This document shows positions 9,861 through 19,388 of a stretch of 64,000 nucleotides of DNA, piece after piece (position 1 is the first letter of the stretch; every line of letters starts with the position of its first letter). The position numbers were made by a program, and so were the translations under genes. Source of the stretch: a bacterium (GTDB taxonomy: Bacteria; Bdellovibrionota; Bacteriovoracia; Bacteriovoracales; Bacteriovoracaceae); the NCBI GenBank assembly GCA_030425045.1, contig JAUHVL010000001.1, positions 1-64,000 of the forward strand, given 5' to 3'. A model generated the notes under the pieces. It was not told where the DNA came from. It ran no database searches and worked only from the letters and a program-made list of their open reading frames with translations.

Positions 9861-11666
9861 TTAAGGAAGTGGTATCCTTGATATGATTGATCCTCGATTT
9901 AGCTTATGTGGAATTATTAGCCCATCGGCTGACCTCAGAGATTCAAGATTGATACTTCCACCAATACTTTCGGGTAATTTCAATCCATCGGCGGATGTCA
10001 AAGAGTTAAGGAAGAGATCTCCACCAATACTTTCGGGTAATTTCAATCCATCGGCTGATGTCAAAGAGCGAAGGTAGAGATCTCCCCCAATACTTTCGGG
10101 TAATTTCAATCCATCGGCTGATGTCAAAGAGCTAAGATCGAGATATCCTCCAATACTTTCGGGTAATTTCAATCCATCGGCTGATGTCAAAGAGCCAAGG
10201 AAGATATCTCCCCCAATACTTTCGGGCAATTTCAATCCTTCAGTCGATGCTAGGAAGTCAAGGTTGAGATTTCCCTCCAATTGATTTATACCCTCTAATA
10301 CTTTATTAATATCTTCTATCTTGTTTCTTGCAATTATTATTTGTTCTATTCTTGGATCTCTCTGATAACCAAATCCTTCTATTTTTTCATCTATTTCATA
10401 GAGAAAGCGCAGGTCTTCTTTTTTTAACTCATCTCCATTTTTATTTCTTCTTTCAATCTCAGTTAATCGTCTCATGTCTGAAGATCGCTTATTATAACGC
10501 TCTCCCTCGCTCCCAAATTCTCTTAGTTTATTCTCTAAGATATTTGTTCCTGCTATAAATTCATCGACATTTTGATTTTTAGCTATGCCGCGAACTTCGG
10601 CAATTTGACGATCTTGCATTCGAATGGCAAGTCTAGGATTACTCATATCTCCCGCTTTATCTTTACTATAATAGACGTAAAAATCTCCCGCTTGCAGTTG
10701 GCTTTTGGCAGTAGAATGACCTGCAGTACACCAGCCAGTATTTTTTCCCCTTAGGGATTCAACCAACTCATCAGCTGATGAACCTTTATTATATTTAATC
10801 CAAACTCCTTCTGTTTCGCTTAAAAGACTTGCTCCTTCACTCTCTTTTAAAAGTTTTAGTTGTCTGCCATACAGTCTTCCAAAACTAGCACCTGATTCGA
10901 CAAGATTTCTAAAAACCTGATCAGTAAGATCATCTAGGGAATCGCCATTGATCTTTCTAACAAGAACATCCACCACTTCTGCAAACGCCTCATGATTAAG
11001 CTCTGTATAAGGAGCAACCGTAGATGCCGTTCGAGTTGTAAACTTTCCCGTCTCTCCATTAAACGTTCCAAGTTTTAACATCCCCTCAAATGCCCAGTAC
11101 CTAACCCAAACAGGATATTGATCGGCATCACTTGATAATAAATAATCCATCCAAACATCAAGAGATTGTCTTTGATCTGCTCTGATAGTTTCAATAGCTT
11201 CTGCTCTCATCGCATCAGTGATTGTTACATCCCCATGACCTTGCTCTCGCATGATTCTTCTTTGAGCATCAAAATAACTTTCCGGGACATCTTCTCTTCT
11301 AATGATATTATCATGTAGATAAAATCTTTTAATCAAGTCAATATCGCGATTACGAACAGCTTTATCTGAATTATTTAAACTTTCTTCTAGTCTTGATAAC
11401 CAATAAGCAATTCTATGCTCTGGAGTTCTTAATCCAGAAATACCGTGAGACACCTCAACAACAGCCCTGGATTGATGTAGATTTGCATTCGTTCCTCTTA
11501 AAAAGCGAGCGGGAGCGAGTAGCGCTTTTAATGATTCATGACAATTAGTCGCCACCTCACTGGCAATTGAACGCCTATTAGATTCTGATGTTCTTTTAAA
11601 AAAAGCACAGGAGGTCAGATTGATTAAAATCCAATAAAATAAAATCCTTCGAAAATCGAAAATCAT
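9861..11666 (-). CDS. Lipoprotein with GWCTAG-containing domain and leucine-rich tandem repeats
   Basis: Signal peptide with a lipobox (LTSC, Cys20) implies a lipid-anchored envelope protein. The middle is helical and charged. Around residues 305-370 is a compact region with NTGWCTAG, then DFYVYYSKD and EVRGIAKNQN; I do not recognise it as a named family. Residues 471-575 are five 21-residue repeats of the type SLTSADGLKLPESIGGDL, followed by a degraded sixth, expected to form a leucine-rich-repeat-like solenoid. The repeats are nearly identical at DNA level too, suggesting recent duplication or conversion. It lies 83 bp downstream of the Met-rich secreted protein on the same strand. Binding or prey-surface roles are speculation. 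Confidence 0.75.
   Translation of the reverse strand: MIFDFRRILFYWILINLTSCAFFKRTSESNRRSIASEVATNCHESLKALLAPARFLRGTNANLHQSRAVVEVSHGISGLRTPEHRIAYWLSRLEESLNNSDKAVRNRDIDLIKRFYLHDNIIRREDVPESYFDAQRRIMREQGHGDVTITDAMRAEAIETIRADQRQSLDVWMDYLLSSDADQYPVWVRYWAFEGMLKLGTFNGETGKFTTRTASTVAPYTELNHEAFAEVVDVLVRKINGDSLDDLTDQVFRNLVESGASFGRLYGRQLKLLKESEGASLLSETEGVWIKYNKGSSADELVESLRGKNTGWCTAGHSTAKSQLQAGDFYVYYSKDKAGDMSNPRLAIRMQDRQIAEVRGIAKNQNVDEFIAGTNILENKLREFGSEGERYNKRSSDMRRLTEIERRNKNGDELKKEDLRFLYEIDEKIEGFGYQRDPRIEQIIIARNKIEDINKVLEGINQLEGNLNLDFLASTEGLKLPESIGGDIFLGSLTSADGLKLPESIGGYLDLSSLTSADGLKLPESIGGDLYLRSLTSADGLKLPESIGGDLFLNSLTSADGLKLPESIGGSINLESLRSADGLIIPHKLNRGSIISRIPLP
9942..10256 (-). repeat. Five 63-bp in-frame tandem repeats
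   Basis: Five adjacent 63-bp units encode the 21-residue leucine-rich repeats of the surrounding lipoprotein gene. The core of each unit (plus strand TACTTTCGGGTAATTTCAAT) is almost unchanged, while the last four codons vary between units. A degenerate sixth unit continues toward the gene's 3' end. Equal length and high identity suggest slippage or recombination can change the copy number. Confidence 0.95.
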
Positions 11667-11749
11667 TCATTTACCTATAGTCTACAAATTCCTATCGCCA
11701 AAATTATTGAGGCATCTAGTATCTTTCAATAAAAGCAAAGTAATCTGCA

Positions 11750-13834
11750 CTACCTCATCATATAAGGATTTTGCTGCATAAACATCGGTGACATATACAT
11801 CTGTTGCTGCATCATTGGATTCATCATTTGTCCCTGCATCATCATCGGGTTCATCTGACCTTGCATCATCATAGGATTGAACTGCTGTAACTGCTGTTGC
11901 TGCTGTCTAAATGAATAATAATCTTCAATTGGACTTCCATCTTCTAATGTCGGAAGTTCTGATGCCGTCGTTCTTCTTTGACCACTTGTTAGTGATACGA
12001 GACCGAAACCATCTTCTTCGTCATCTCCACCTGCAGCACCACTGGCGACTCTTTCTCTGTAGTATTCATTATAGACATCTCTCAATGTATCAAACTCACC
12101 TCTTGCCGCTTTTAATCTTAATAGTTGTGCTTCTCTTTGATTCATAAATCTTTGCATTCTAGCTTGTTGTCTTTGTTGCCACTGCTGACATCCATAAGAG
12201 TTTCTAACCATACCAATCATATTTCGACCGCAGTTTTGTTGATAACCTTGCCTTTCACTTTGCTGAAACTCCATAAAGCCGCGATTAATTTCAGTTTCAA
12301 TTTCTCTCACGGTGGCACCGGCATTATCAACAACACCAACATCACCTGTGTATGCTCTATACTGAAGTCTCCAAGGGTTCAAACTCTCTCTTTCAAACCT
12401 TGCAATCACCTGATCCACTTTATCATTGATATCGTTTTCAAGTGCATCTTCTCCATTAGGATTATTTCTGTATCTCGCTCTTCTTTCATTAAGTGCAATT
12501 CGAGCTGCTTCATAGTGAGACGTAGCCTCAGCTCCTTCACGAATAAGGTCTGTGAAAAGTTCTGCAGACTCTGAGTCTAAATTATTTCTTAAAGCTGTAT
12601 GAACATGACTATGCTCTCCACCAGCGATTCTTCCAAATCTTTCAAGAACATCCATTGAAGGCCTAACATTGTTCTCGTACTGATCTCGAGTCTGACCTCT
12701 CCTAGTTAGAATATTATTTCTAATATTTCTTTTAGCTGGCTCTAAAACCAATCGATCTAAATTTTCAACTTCAGCTAAATATTCATCGACAAGACTTTTA
12801 ACTTCATCACTATCTAAATTACTATTTCCAAGCTCTCTATTTATTTCTTCTAAAGTTGCATAGATATCATTCGCTCTTTGCTCAGTTAATTGATTAGTAA
12901 TTGCATTCATCTGACCTAGGAGACCTTGAAAATTACCATCATTACTTAACTCCGCCTGTGCTCTCATCATGGCTTCGATATCACCACGCTTACAAGCTTC
13001 GCGGTAACGATCTACAATTTTATCTTTATCACTTGTCCAGAGTCTATAAGGATTATCACCAGCAAAATTCTCATAGCTATAACATTGCATATCAGGCACT
13101 GGAGAAATGTTTTCTGCATCGACGACGTCATCTCCATCTGAGATATAGTCTGTTTCTTTACTTGAAGCAAAATAGAGGTTCACACTTTCTTCTCCATTTC
13201 CCCTATCAACTGTGAATGTATTAAAAGTTGTACTTCTCGAGTAGTAATTACTATTTTGAGAAGCCCTGTTGTGATCTATCGTATTATTACTTACTAAGTT
13301 TTTCGACTTCAAACATAATTCATGCTTTAAATCATGATTTGTATTATTCCACGCTTCAGTTAAAGTTCTTTCTCCAGCATCATTAGTCGAAACGTACTGA
13401 CTTAAATTTTCATCATTGGCCATATACTCAAGAAGACCTTCATCTTCACTAAACTTATATTTATTTTTAAATGATAAAAAATAATTATTACCGGTCTTAT
13501 TCATTTCATATTCAAAGTCTGTACAGGCGCTAACGTACCTGTTCATTTCAACTCTATAGTTACCCGTACCTCTAATTTTTTTAATTTCTAATTTTTCATC
13601 ATCAGGAATATTTTGATCAACTAGTGTTTTAAGAAACCTATAAGAAACAGAGTAACCATTATCTTCTGTCTCTTGTTGGGCACAGTCTATACTTCCTCCG
13701 GTTTGAGTATCCTCAATACCTGTAACTTCGGGAGAGCCACTTCTTCTTGAACCAGAATTATCAAGCCCACCACCATTAAGTGCGGCATGTGCAGTTAAGC
13801 TAATGGTCCATCCAATCAATACTAGTAGTTTCAT
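11750..13834 (-). CDS. Large secreted protein with Met/Gln-rich tail
   Basis: Signal peptide (about residues 1-17, ending AHA). The mature chain is highly charged, rich in Asn, Glu and Arg, and mostly predicted helical with coiled-coil-like stretches (about 270-590). The last 55 residues turn into a Met/Gln/Pro tail built from repeats such as NPMMMQGQM and MQQQM. No known domain is recognised. Cys residues occur mainly as isolated pairs, which suits an exported, disulfide-stabilised protein. The repeat lipoprotein follows 83 bp downstream, possibly as one unit. The tail could bind Cu(I) or be a low-complexity linker; neither is shown by sequence. Confidence 0.65.
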   Translation of the reverse strand: MKLLVLIGWTISLTAHAALNGGGLDNSGSRRSGSPEVTGIEDTQTGGSIDCAQQETEDNGYSVSYRFLKTLVDQNIPDDEKLEIKKIRGTGNYRVEMNRYVSACTDFEYEMNKTGNNYFLSFKNKYKFSEDEGLLEYMANDENLSQYVSTNDAGERTLTEAWNNTNHDLKHELCLKSKNLVSNNTIDHNRASQNSNYYSRSTTFNTFTVDRGNGEESVNLYFASSKETDYISDGDDVVDAENISPVPDMQCYSYENFAGDNPYRLWTSDKDKIVDRYREACKRGDIEAMMRAQAELSNDGNFQGLLGQMNAITNQLTEQRANDIYATLEEINRELGNSNLDSDEVKSLVDEYLAEVENLDRLVLEPAKRNIRNNILTRRGQTRDQYENNVRPSMDVLERFGRIAGGEHSHVHTALRNNLDSESAELFTDLIREGAEATSHYEAARIALNERRARYRNNPNGEDALENDINDKVDQVIARFERESLNPWRLQYRAYTGDVGVVDNAGATVREIETEINRGFMEFQQSERQGYQQNCGRNMIGMVRNSYGCQQWQQRQQARMQRFMNQREAQLLRLKAARGEFDTLRDVYNEYYRERVASGAAGGDDEEDGFGLVSLTSGQRRTTASELPTLEDGSPIEDYYSFRQQQQQLQQFNPMMMQGQMNPMMMQGQMMNPMMQQQMYMSPMFMQQNPYMMR

Positions 13835-13920
13835 AATTAAACCCTGATCTGATAATTTTCCTCATACACTTCTCGGAAAATTGAAGAAAATCCTTAAGAT
13901 TTGATAACTACTTGTAATTA

Positions 13921-15903
13921 TTAATTTAAATGATAGGGATCAATGTCCACCTTTATAGTGGTTCCTGATGAAGGTTTGAAGCTATCTTCAAAGGATGAAA
14001 CTAAATTATGTAGAGTATTAATTTCATTAGAGTTTAGTAAAATACAGAAAGTATACTTATTTGCTCTTTTTTCTATTAAGGCAGGCCTTGGCCCCAAAAT
14101 ATCGACTTTATTATTGTGATCCACATCTTTCGCAATTTTCTTAAGTAAATCTACTGCAATATTTGAATCTGAAATAAGCCTTTCTTGAAATCTTGAAACA
14201 AGATAAATCATGATCAACCTTGAATAAGGTGGAAAAGAGCACAACTTTCTCATTTCAATTTCATACTTAAAAAAAGAATCATAATCATGTTCTTTGGCCA
14301 AATCGAATATTTTATTTTCAGGTGATTTTGTCTGAACGATGACCTTTCCTTCACCGGAAAATCTTCCCGCACGACCGGCAACCTGAATGAGTAATTGATA
14401 TGCTCTCTCTGTAGATCTGAAGTCAGGGAAGTTAAGCATGGAATCTATTCCCAAAACTAAAACAGTATTTACTTTTTTAAAGTTATGCCCTTTGGAAAGC
14501 ATTTGAGTGCCAACAAGAATATCTATTTTGCCCGCATGAAAGTCATCTAATCTCTCATTCAGTTTTGTAAAGGTTGTAATCTCATCACGATCAAATCTCT
14601 CAATAGTTTTTCCAGGAAACCTTGAGGATAAAACCTCTTTAATCTTTTCTGTACCGTAACCAATATTTATTAAATTCATGTTTCCACAATCAGGACACTC
14701 TTCTGGTATCGGTAATTGAAAATCACAAGTTTGACAGCTTAGAACATTTTTCTTTTTAAAATAACGTAGAGGGATTGAACAATTTAAACAAAAGAATTGA
14801 TGTGAACATGCACGACATTGTAAATAGTTTGAATAGCCCAAGCGATTAAGTAAAATGAGAACCTGTTCATTTTTTTCTAAACTTTCTTCAATGAGATTAA
14901 TCGACCTACTTACCAAAGGCCAAGATGTTTTATCTTCATTTTTTTCAAGTTCTGATACGATCTCAATTTGCGGTAAGGCTTTATCTGCAAAACGTGTTTC
15001 AAGTTTATGAACACTATCAACTTGTTCGTATTTGTGTAAGGTTTCAATCATTGGTGTAGCAGAGCCAAGAACGACTGGAATATTTTTGTTTTGTGAAATT
15101 TTGACTGCTAAATCACGAGCATTATAACAGCATCTATCCTCTTGCTTAAAAGAACCATCGTGCTCTTCATCAACTATAATTATTCCCAATTTCTTTATAG
15201 GAAGAAAAATACCACTTCTTACGGCAAGGATTACTTTTGGTGAATCATCTTCAGTTAAAAGTTTCCATAAACCAAATTTATCTGAGTTACTTAAGGATGA
15301 ATTATAACAATACAAGGGGTACTCTATATGTGACGTTAAGTAGTCAATAAACTGATTTGTTAAATTAATTTCTGGTAAAACAAATAAAGCGGACATTCCT
15401 TTTTTTAACGTTTCATTTATTAATTTAGTATAAATAGTTGTTTTACCGCTTCCTGTAACGCCATAAATAAGTGATCTTGATGCATCCTTTTTATTAACAA
15501 TTGAATTATATATTTCTAATTGTTTATCACTTAAACCAATTTCTGAAGTTTCGTTTTTTGAATATGCTTTTAAAGGCCTTGGTTTTTTTAACTCTTTTGG
15601 AAGAATATCGAAAATGAGCATTCCCAAGGGGTAATGATAATAATGAGATACCCATTTCAAAAAATCTAAGTACTCATCATCTAACCTTAAAAAGTCTTTT
15701 TTTTCACCCAAGTTTTTTAGATTTTCTAAATTAACACCATCTTCTTCAGCATCTACACTCAATATACAACCCTGTGCCTGTCTTTTCCCTAATGGTAATG
15801 ACCAGAGATCTCCAGGCTTTGGGTTTTGAGAATCTTCATATTTATATGTAAGAACTGATTTATTAAATGGAGTGTTTACAGCAACGATGCAAGTATTTTT
15901 CAT
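13921..15903 (-). CDS. priA: Primosomal replication protein PriA (helicase)
   Basis: Superfamily 2 3'-to-5' DNA helicase that restarts collapsed replication forks. Seen: Walker A GVTGSGKTTIY, DEEHD motif II, a zinc-binding insert with paired cysteines (CRACSHQFFCLNC and CQTC...CPDCG), and helicase motifs V/VI including QVAGRAGR. The N-terminal DNA-binding domain is shorter than in Escherichia coli; length about 660 versus 732. The ATG at 15903 is preferred over a TTG one codon earlier because it overlaps the upstream stop as TGATG, typical of coupled translation. Last gene of galU-unknown-priA. Confidence 0.95.
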   Translation of the reverse strand: MKNTCIVAVNTPFNKSVLTYKYEDSQNPKPGDLWSLPLGKRQAQGCILSVDAEEDGVNLENLKNLGEKKDFLRLDDEYLDFLKWVSHYYHYPLGMLIFDILPKELKKPRPLKAYSKNETSEIGLSDKQLEIYNSIVNKKDASRSLIYGVTGSGKTTIYTKLINETLKKGMSALFVLPEINLTNQFIDYLTSHIEYPLYCYNSSLSNSDKFGLWKLLTEDDSPKVILAVRSGIFLPIKKLGIIIVDEEHDGSFKQEDRCCYNARDLAVKISQNKNIPVVLGSATPMIETLHKYEQVDSVHKLETRFADKALPQIEIVSELEKNEDKTSWPLVSRSINLIEESLEKNEQVLILLNRLGYSNYLQCRACSHQFFCLNCSIPLRYFKKKNVLSCQTCDFQLPIPEECPDCGNMNLINIGYGTEKIKEVLSSRFPGKTIERFDRDEITTFTKLNERLDDFHAGKIDILVGTQMLSKGHNFKKVNTVLVLGIDSMLNFPDFRSTERAYQLLIQVAGRAGRFSGEGKVIVQTKSPENKIFDLAKEHDYDSFFKYEIEMRKLCSFPPYSRLIMIYLVSRFQERLISDSNIAVDLLKKIAKDVDHNNKVDILGPRPALIEKRANKYTFCILLNSNEINTLHNLVSSFEDSFKPSSGTTIKVDIDPYHLN

Positions 15904-16844
15904 CAAAAAACTACAGCAAACTCTACTTCTCTATTTTCTTCTTGCTTTTTCTTAAGCTCACTATATCTTTTGTATAGATCTTTTCTATTGTAATTTTTAA
16001 AATGTCTTAATTGATTCACATGAACCTCAAGACCTCTTGATTCATTAACTTTAAGATTAATCGTTTTTGGTAAAGTATGTAGCCCATTAAAAAGAATATA
16101 GTCGTTAAAATTTAACATGACTGTTTTTTCATCTTGGCTATAAACAACTTCTTCAAGTTTATGTGAGTTAACATCAAACTTAGCATTAAAATTACTCAAA
16201 TTTACATCCCAAAGAAACTGCTTATTTCTTCTGATAAGGCTAACTGCATTTTTATTAACAAATAAACTCTTTGAAAGTGTCTCTCGATATTTCTTCATTT
16301 GCTCTTCTTCAATTTCAAGATCTTTCATTTCTTTTTTAACAACAAGTTTCTTTTTGTAGTCAGCCAAGATTGCAACTTTTTCTTTATCCATCGCTTGTTT
16401 GTTATCGATATATTCAGGATCTGTTTCTTTTAAAAAATCAGAAATATACACAGACTCATTTCTTGCTAATGAAAGAAGTAATGAAAGAAAAATTCTTTTT
16501 TCTTCCTCTGGAACACTTTTTAAGTACTTTCCTACTCTCGATATATATTTAAGTGATATCCGCTTGCCTCTTTTATTATTTTCATAAAGAAAGACTTCTT
16601 GAATTAAATTTATGTCCCGATTTTTTTCTTTAGACGTAGTTACCTTTACATAAACTTTTTCTATTTTTCCTTCAGGTAACACCTCATTTTCTTCGAGTTC
16701 CAACTCAGCAATATATGAAAACTGGACGCCCTCAGCTGCTATATCGTTATTACCAGCTCCCCTAAAAAGACCTTCGACAGAGGGAATCGCTGCATTGGCG
16801 GCCCAAAAAGTAGTATAAATAATTAAAGATACTAAATATTTCAT
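15903..16844 (-). CDS. Exported protein of unknown function
   Basis: Signal peptide at about residues 1-18 (ends ANA, before AIPSVEGLFRG). The mature part is basic and Lys/Glu-rich, with a coiled-coil-like segment near 165-200 (KKEMKDLEIEEEQMKKY) and beta-like flanks. No family recognised. Its ATG overlaps the galU stop by four bases (ATGA) and its stop overlaps priA, so all three should be cotranscribed and translationally coupled. That is an odd mix of sugar-nucleotide synthesis, an envelope protein and a replication helicase. Confidence 0.7.
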   Translation of the reverse strand: MKYLVSLIIYTTFWAANAAIPSVEGLFRGAGNNDIAAEGVQFSYIAELELEENEVLPEGKIEKVYVKVTTSKEKNRDINLIQEVFLYENNKRGKRISLKYISRVGKYLKSVPEEEKRIFLSLLLSLARNESVYISDFLKETDPEYIDNKQAMDKEKVAILADYKKKLVVKKEMKDLEIEEEQMKKYRETLSKSLFVNKNAVSLIRRNKQFLWDVNLSNFNAKFDVNSHKLEEVVYSQDEKTVMLNFNDYILFNGLHTLPKTINLKVNESRGLEVHVNQLRHFKNYNRKDLYKRYSELKKKQEENREVEFAVVF

Positions 16845-17713
16845 TTACCGACTTCCTTAAGAATCTTTTTCATCACTTCTTTTGTTTCTTCATTTTTTAA
16901 TGCGAAATCGACTGTTGCTTTCAAGTATCCTTCAATTGTACCCGTATCATATCGATCACCTTCAAAAATATGAGCATAAACATTATCTTCCTTTGCTAGC
17001 ATATTTATAGCATCAGTAAGTTGATATTCACCGCCAACTCCTCTTGGTATTTCTTTTAAACATTTAAAAATTTCTGGTGTCAGAATATATCTTCCCGGTG
17101 TAGCGAGATTTGTTGGCGCATCTTCAGGAGCTGGTTTTTCTACCATAGAATTCATTTTGAATGATGAAGGATATTCATCTACTTTTACCCCATCAACAAT
17201 TCCGTATTTATTAGTCAGGTTTTTGTCAATTTCCATGACGCCAATTACAGATTTATTATTAAAAGCCGCTGAAGCCTTCGCCAATTGAGATGAAACGGGG
17301 TTATCACCAACAACAATGTCATCTCCTAAAATAACGGCAAAGTTCTCATTTCCAATAGCAGATTCAGCACACGCAATTGCATGTCCTAATCCCAGCTGCT
17401 CTTTTTGCCTGACTGAAATAACTTCAATCTTAGTTCCTATCTCATAAACCTTTTGAGCGAGCTCTTCTTTACCATTTTTATTAAGATACTGTTCAAGCTC
17501 GAGGTTCCGATCAAAATAATCAAGTATTGATTCCTTGCCTGTTGAAATAACAAATACAATCTCATTCATACCTGACAAAACTGCTTCTTCAACAACATAG
17601 TCGACCATAGGTCTTTTGAGTATTGGTAACATTTCTTTTGGAACTTGTTTTGTTGCCGGTAAGAATCGGGTTCCTTTTCCAGCTACGGGGATGACGGCTT
17701 TCGTAATTTTCAT
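16841..17713 (-). CDS. galU: UTP-glucose-1-phosphate uridylyltransferase
   Basis: Cytosolic nucleotidyltransferase making UDP-glucose for envelope polysaccharides. Seen: AVIPVAGKGTRFLPATKQVPKE substrate loop at the N-terminus, LGLGHAIACAE, ILGDDIV metal-binding segment, VEKP, and the C-terminal GDRYDTGTIEGYLKA. Length 290 is standard. First gene of a three-gene overlapping unit. Only 15 bp separate its ATG from the divergent barrel-protein ATG at 17729. Confidence 0.97.
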   Translation of the reverse strand: MKITKAVIPVAGKGTRFLPATKQVPKEMLPILKRPMVDYVVEEAVLSGMNEIVFVISTGKESILDYFDRNLELEQYLNKNGKEELAQKVYEIGTKIEVISVRQKEQLGLGHAIACAESAIGNENFAVILGDDIVVGDNPVSSQLAKASAAFNNKSVIGVMEIDKNLTNKYGIVDGVKVDEYPSSFKMNSMVEKPAPEDAPTNLATPGRYILTPEIFKCLKEIPRGVGGEYQLTDAINMLAKEDNVYAHIFEGDRYDTGTIEGYLKATVDFALKNEETKEVMKKILKEVGK

Positions 17714-17728
17714 TATAATTTTCCAGTA

Positions 17729-18679
17729 ATGAAGTTTCTTAACAATATAGCTGGTAATATGATTAAAACAAAGATTTTATGCAACATTTGCACTGCTTCA
17801 ATTCTCACACTCTTAAGCTTTTCTAGTTTAGCAATAAACAGAATGCCCGATTTTCAAACGACACGTTTAAAATCTACTGGTGGTGCCGGCGTGGGCTCCT
17901 TATTAGTTGATGAGGCAACCGCTCTAAACCCAGCTCCCCTTGCCTTTTTCGGCTTGGGCTCATTTTATTTACAAAAAATGTTCACCAAATCAACCTATTC
18001 AGATTCTAACACTTCTCCCAATGGGCCAGGTGAAAAAGAGTCAGATATGACTTCAATAATTGCGACGGATACGAAAGGAAGAGTAAAAGGATCACTTAGA
18101 TATTTAGATCAAGATTATTTATATAATAGTCGTAAGCAATACGCACTTTCGATGGCCCATATGGCGGGAAAAAGTTCTTCTTTCGGTATTACTTACAAGA
18201 TGACAAAAGATGAAATCTCTAACGATGGAATCAATTTCCAAAAAGAGAAATATAACCAAACTACTTTTGGTGCATCTCATGTCCTTAATAATAACTTTTC
18301 GTTTGGGATTATCTTTGTAGACCCTTTTAAAGTTAAAGCTGAGCAGACAAGAGGTATTGCTGGAATTCAGTATGTTTATCAAGACTTTTTAAGTTTCATG
18401 CTTGATGGTGGAGCAGACTATAATAAAAAACTTAGCGAGACTGTTCTTTGGAAAACAGCAATGCAAATTAAATTCTATGATGATTTCTATATTCGTGCCG
18501 GTATCTATGACGACAGAGGCTTAATGGAAAAAGGTAGTGGCGCAGGTATTGGTTGGTTACAACCGAAGCTAAACATCGAGTTAGCTTTAGTTAATAGAAG
18601 ACTTTTACAAAGTGAAAAGCTAAACCAACTCTCTGAAGATATTAAAGAAACATCCTTCAGCCTTGGCTACAGGTTCTAA
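17729..18679 (+). CDS. Putative outer-membrane/exported beta-rich protein
   Basis: Contains a signal peptide, but starting from the first ATG adds ten residues before it; an in-frame ATG at 17759 gives a more ordinary signal peptide (MIKTKILC... ending SSLA). Neither start has a clear ribosome site. The mature part begins with a TGGAGVGSLLVDEATALNPAP segment, a pattern seen at the start of some FadL-like or PorV-like barrels, and ends in SLGYRF with terminal Phe as expected for a barrel. The CFI-box gene follows after four bases. Function unknown. Confidence 0.65.
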   Translation: MKFLNNIAGNMIKTKILCNICTASILTLLSFSSLAINRMPDFQTTRLKSTGGAGVGSLLVDEATALNPAPLAFFGLGSFYLQKMFTKSTYSDSNTSPNGPGEKESDMTSIIATDTKGRVKGSLRYLDQDYLYNSRKQYALSMAHMAGKSSSFGITYKMTKDEISNDGINFQKEKYNQTTFGASHVLNNNFSFGIIFVDPFKVKAEQTRGIAGIQYVYQDFLSFMLDGGADYNKKLSETVLWKTAMQIKFYDDFYIRAGIYDDRGLMEKGSGAGIGWLQPKLNIELALVNRRLLQSEKLNQLSEDIKETSFSLGYRF

Positions 18680-18683
18680 ATAA

Positions 18684-19388
18684 ATGTCTAAAAATGATAC
18701 AACTGAAAATATACGACCAGAAGCTATCCCTAAAGGTTATCGAGATCGACTAAAAATTCTTCGAAAAGGACAAGAGTTTTATCAACAAGATGATATCCCA
18801 AAGGCCGTAGATTATTATACTCAATATCTCATGGCACTTGCTCAGTTTCATAAAGTTGAAGAACCAAAACTCTCACCAAAGTTTTTTGACAAGGAAAAAG
18901 AATTAGCTGAATTACTTTTAATTAGTCACGTGTATTGGGACTTAGCGAAAGCTTATGATCGAAGTCCGAACTTACATAATGAATCGGTACGTTGTCTTGA
19001 TCAATTCGTTAAATTTACAACTGGTTATAAGTATCAATACGTAAATGCTAGAATGTTAAGAAATTATATTCGAAAAAGGATGGCCCATAATAGTAAAGCT
19101 TTCAAACAAGCCTATGAAAGAATTCAAGTAGAATCGAAGGGATGTTTTATTGCTAGTGATATTTATGGCTTTCAACATGCCAACACAAAAGAACTTAGAG
19201 ATATAAAATTAAGAATTGTTCAAACTAATTCAGGTAGAAAGCTAACAGAGTTCTACTATCAAACAATTTGTCCTATTTACTTTAATCTTTTTGAATTAAG
19301 CCCATCTGCTCATCATTATATGATTAAAAAACCTTTAAGTTATCTTTTATCGACTTCTCTTTTTCTCAAAAAGGCTCTTAAAAAGTGA
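18684..19388 (+). CDS. CFI-box-type C-terminal domain protein
   Basis: The N-terminal 150 residues are helical and TPR-like (LKILRKGQEFYQQDD, AVDYYTQYLMAL). From Cys154 on, the sequence matches the CFI-box C-terminal domain pattern: CFIAS..YG, then ELRDIKLRIVQTN, GR, and FYYQTICP...SPSAHHY. The normal form is CFIATAAYG; here it is CFIASDIYG. No signal peptide or full TM helix is obvious, so location is unclear. It overlaps the next permease gene by four bases (GTGA), which ties it to an envelope operon. Domain recognition is from the motif only. Confidence 0.65.
   Translation: MSKNDTTENIRPEAIPKGYRDRLKILRKGQEFYQQDDIPKAVDYYTQYLMALAQFHKVEEPKLSPKFFDKEKELAELLLISHVYWDLAKAYDRSPNLHNESVRCLDQFVKFTTGYKYQYVNARMLRNYIRKRMAHNSKAFKQAYERIQVESKGCFIASDIYGFQHANTKELRDIKLRIVQTNSGRKLTEFYYQTICPIYFNLFELSPSAHHYMIKKPLSYLLSTSLFLKKALKK

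Noticed and set aside
9942-10256. CRISPR or minisatellite
   Set aside because: All units are 63 bp, in-frame and code for leucine-rich repeats.
12125-12574. Long plus-strand frame opposite the Met-rich protein gene
   Set aside because: Antisense to a gene with signal peptide and coherent composition; it looks like a codon-bias shadow.
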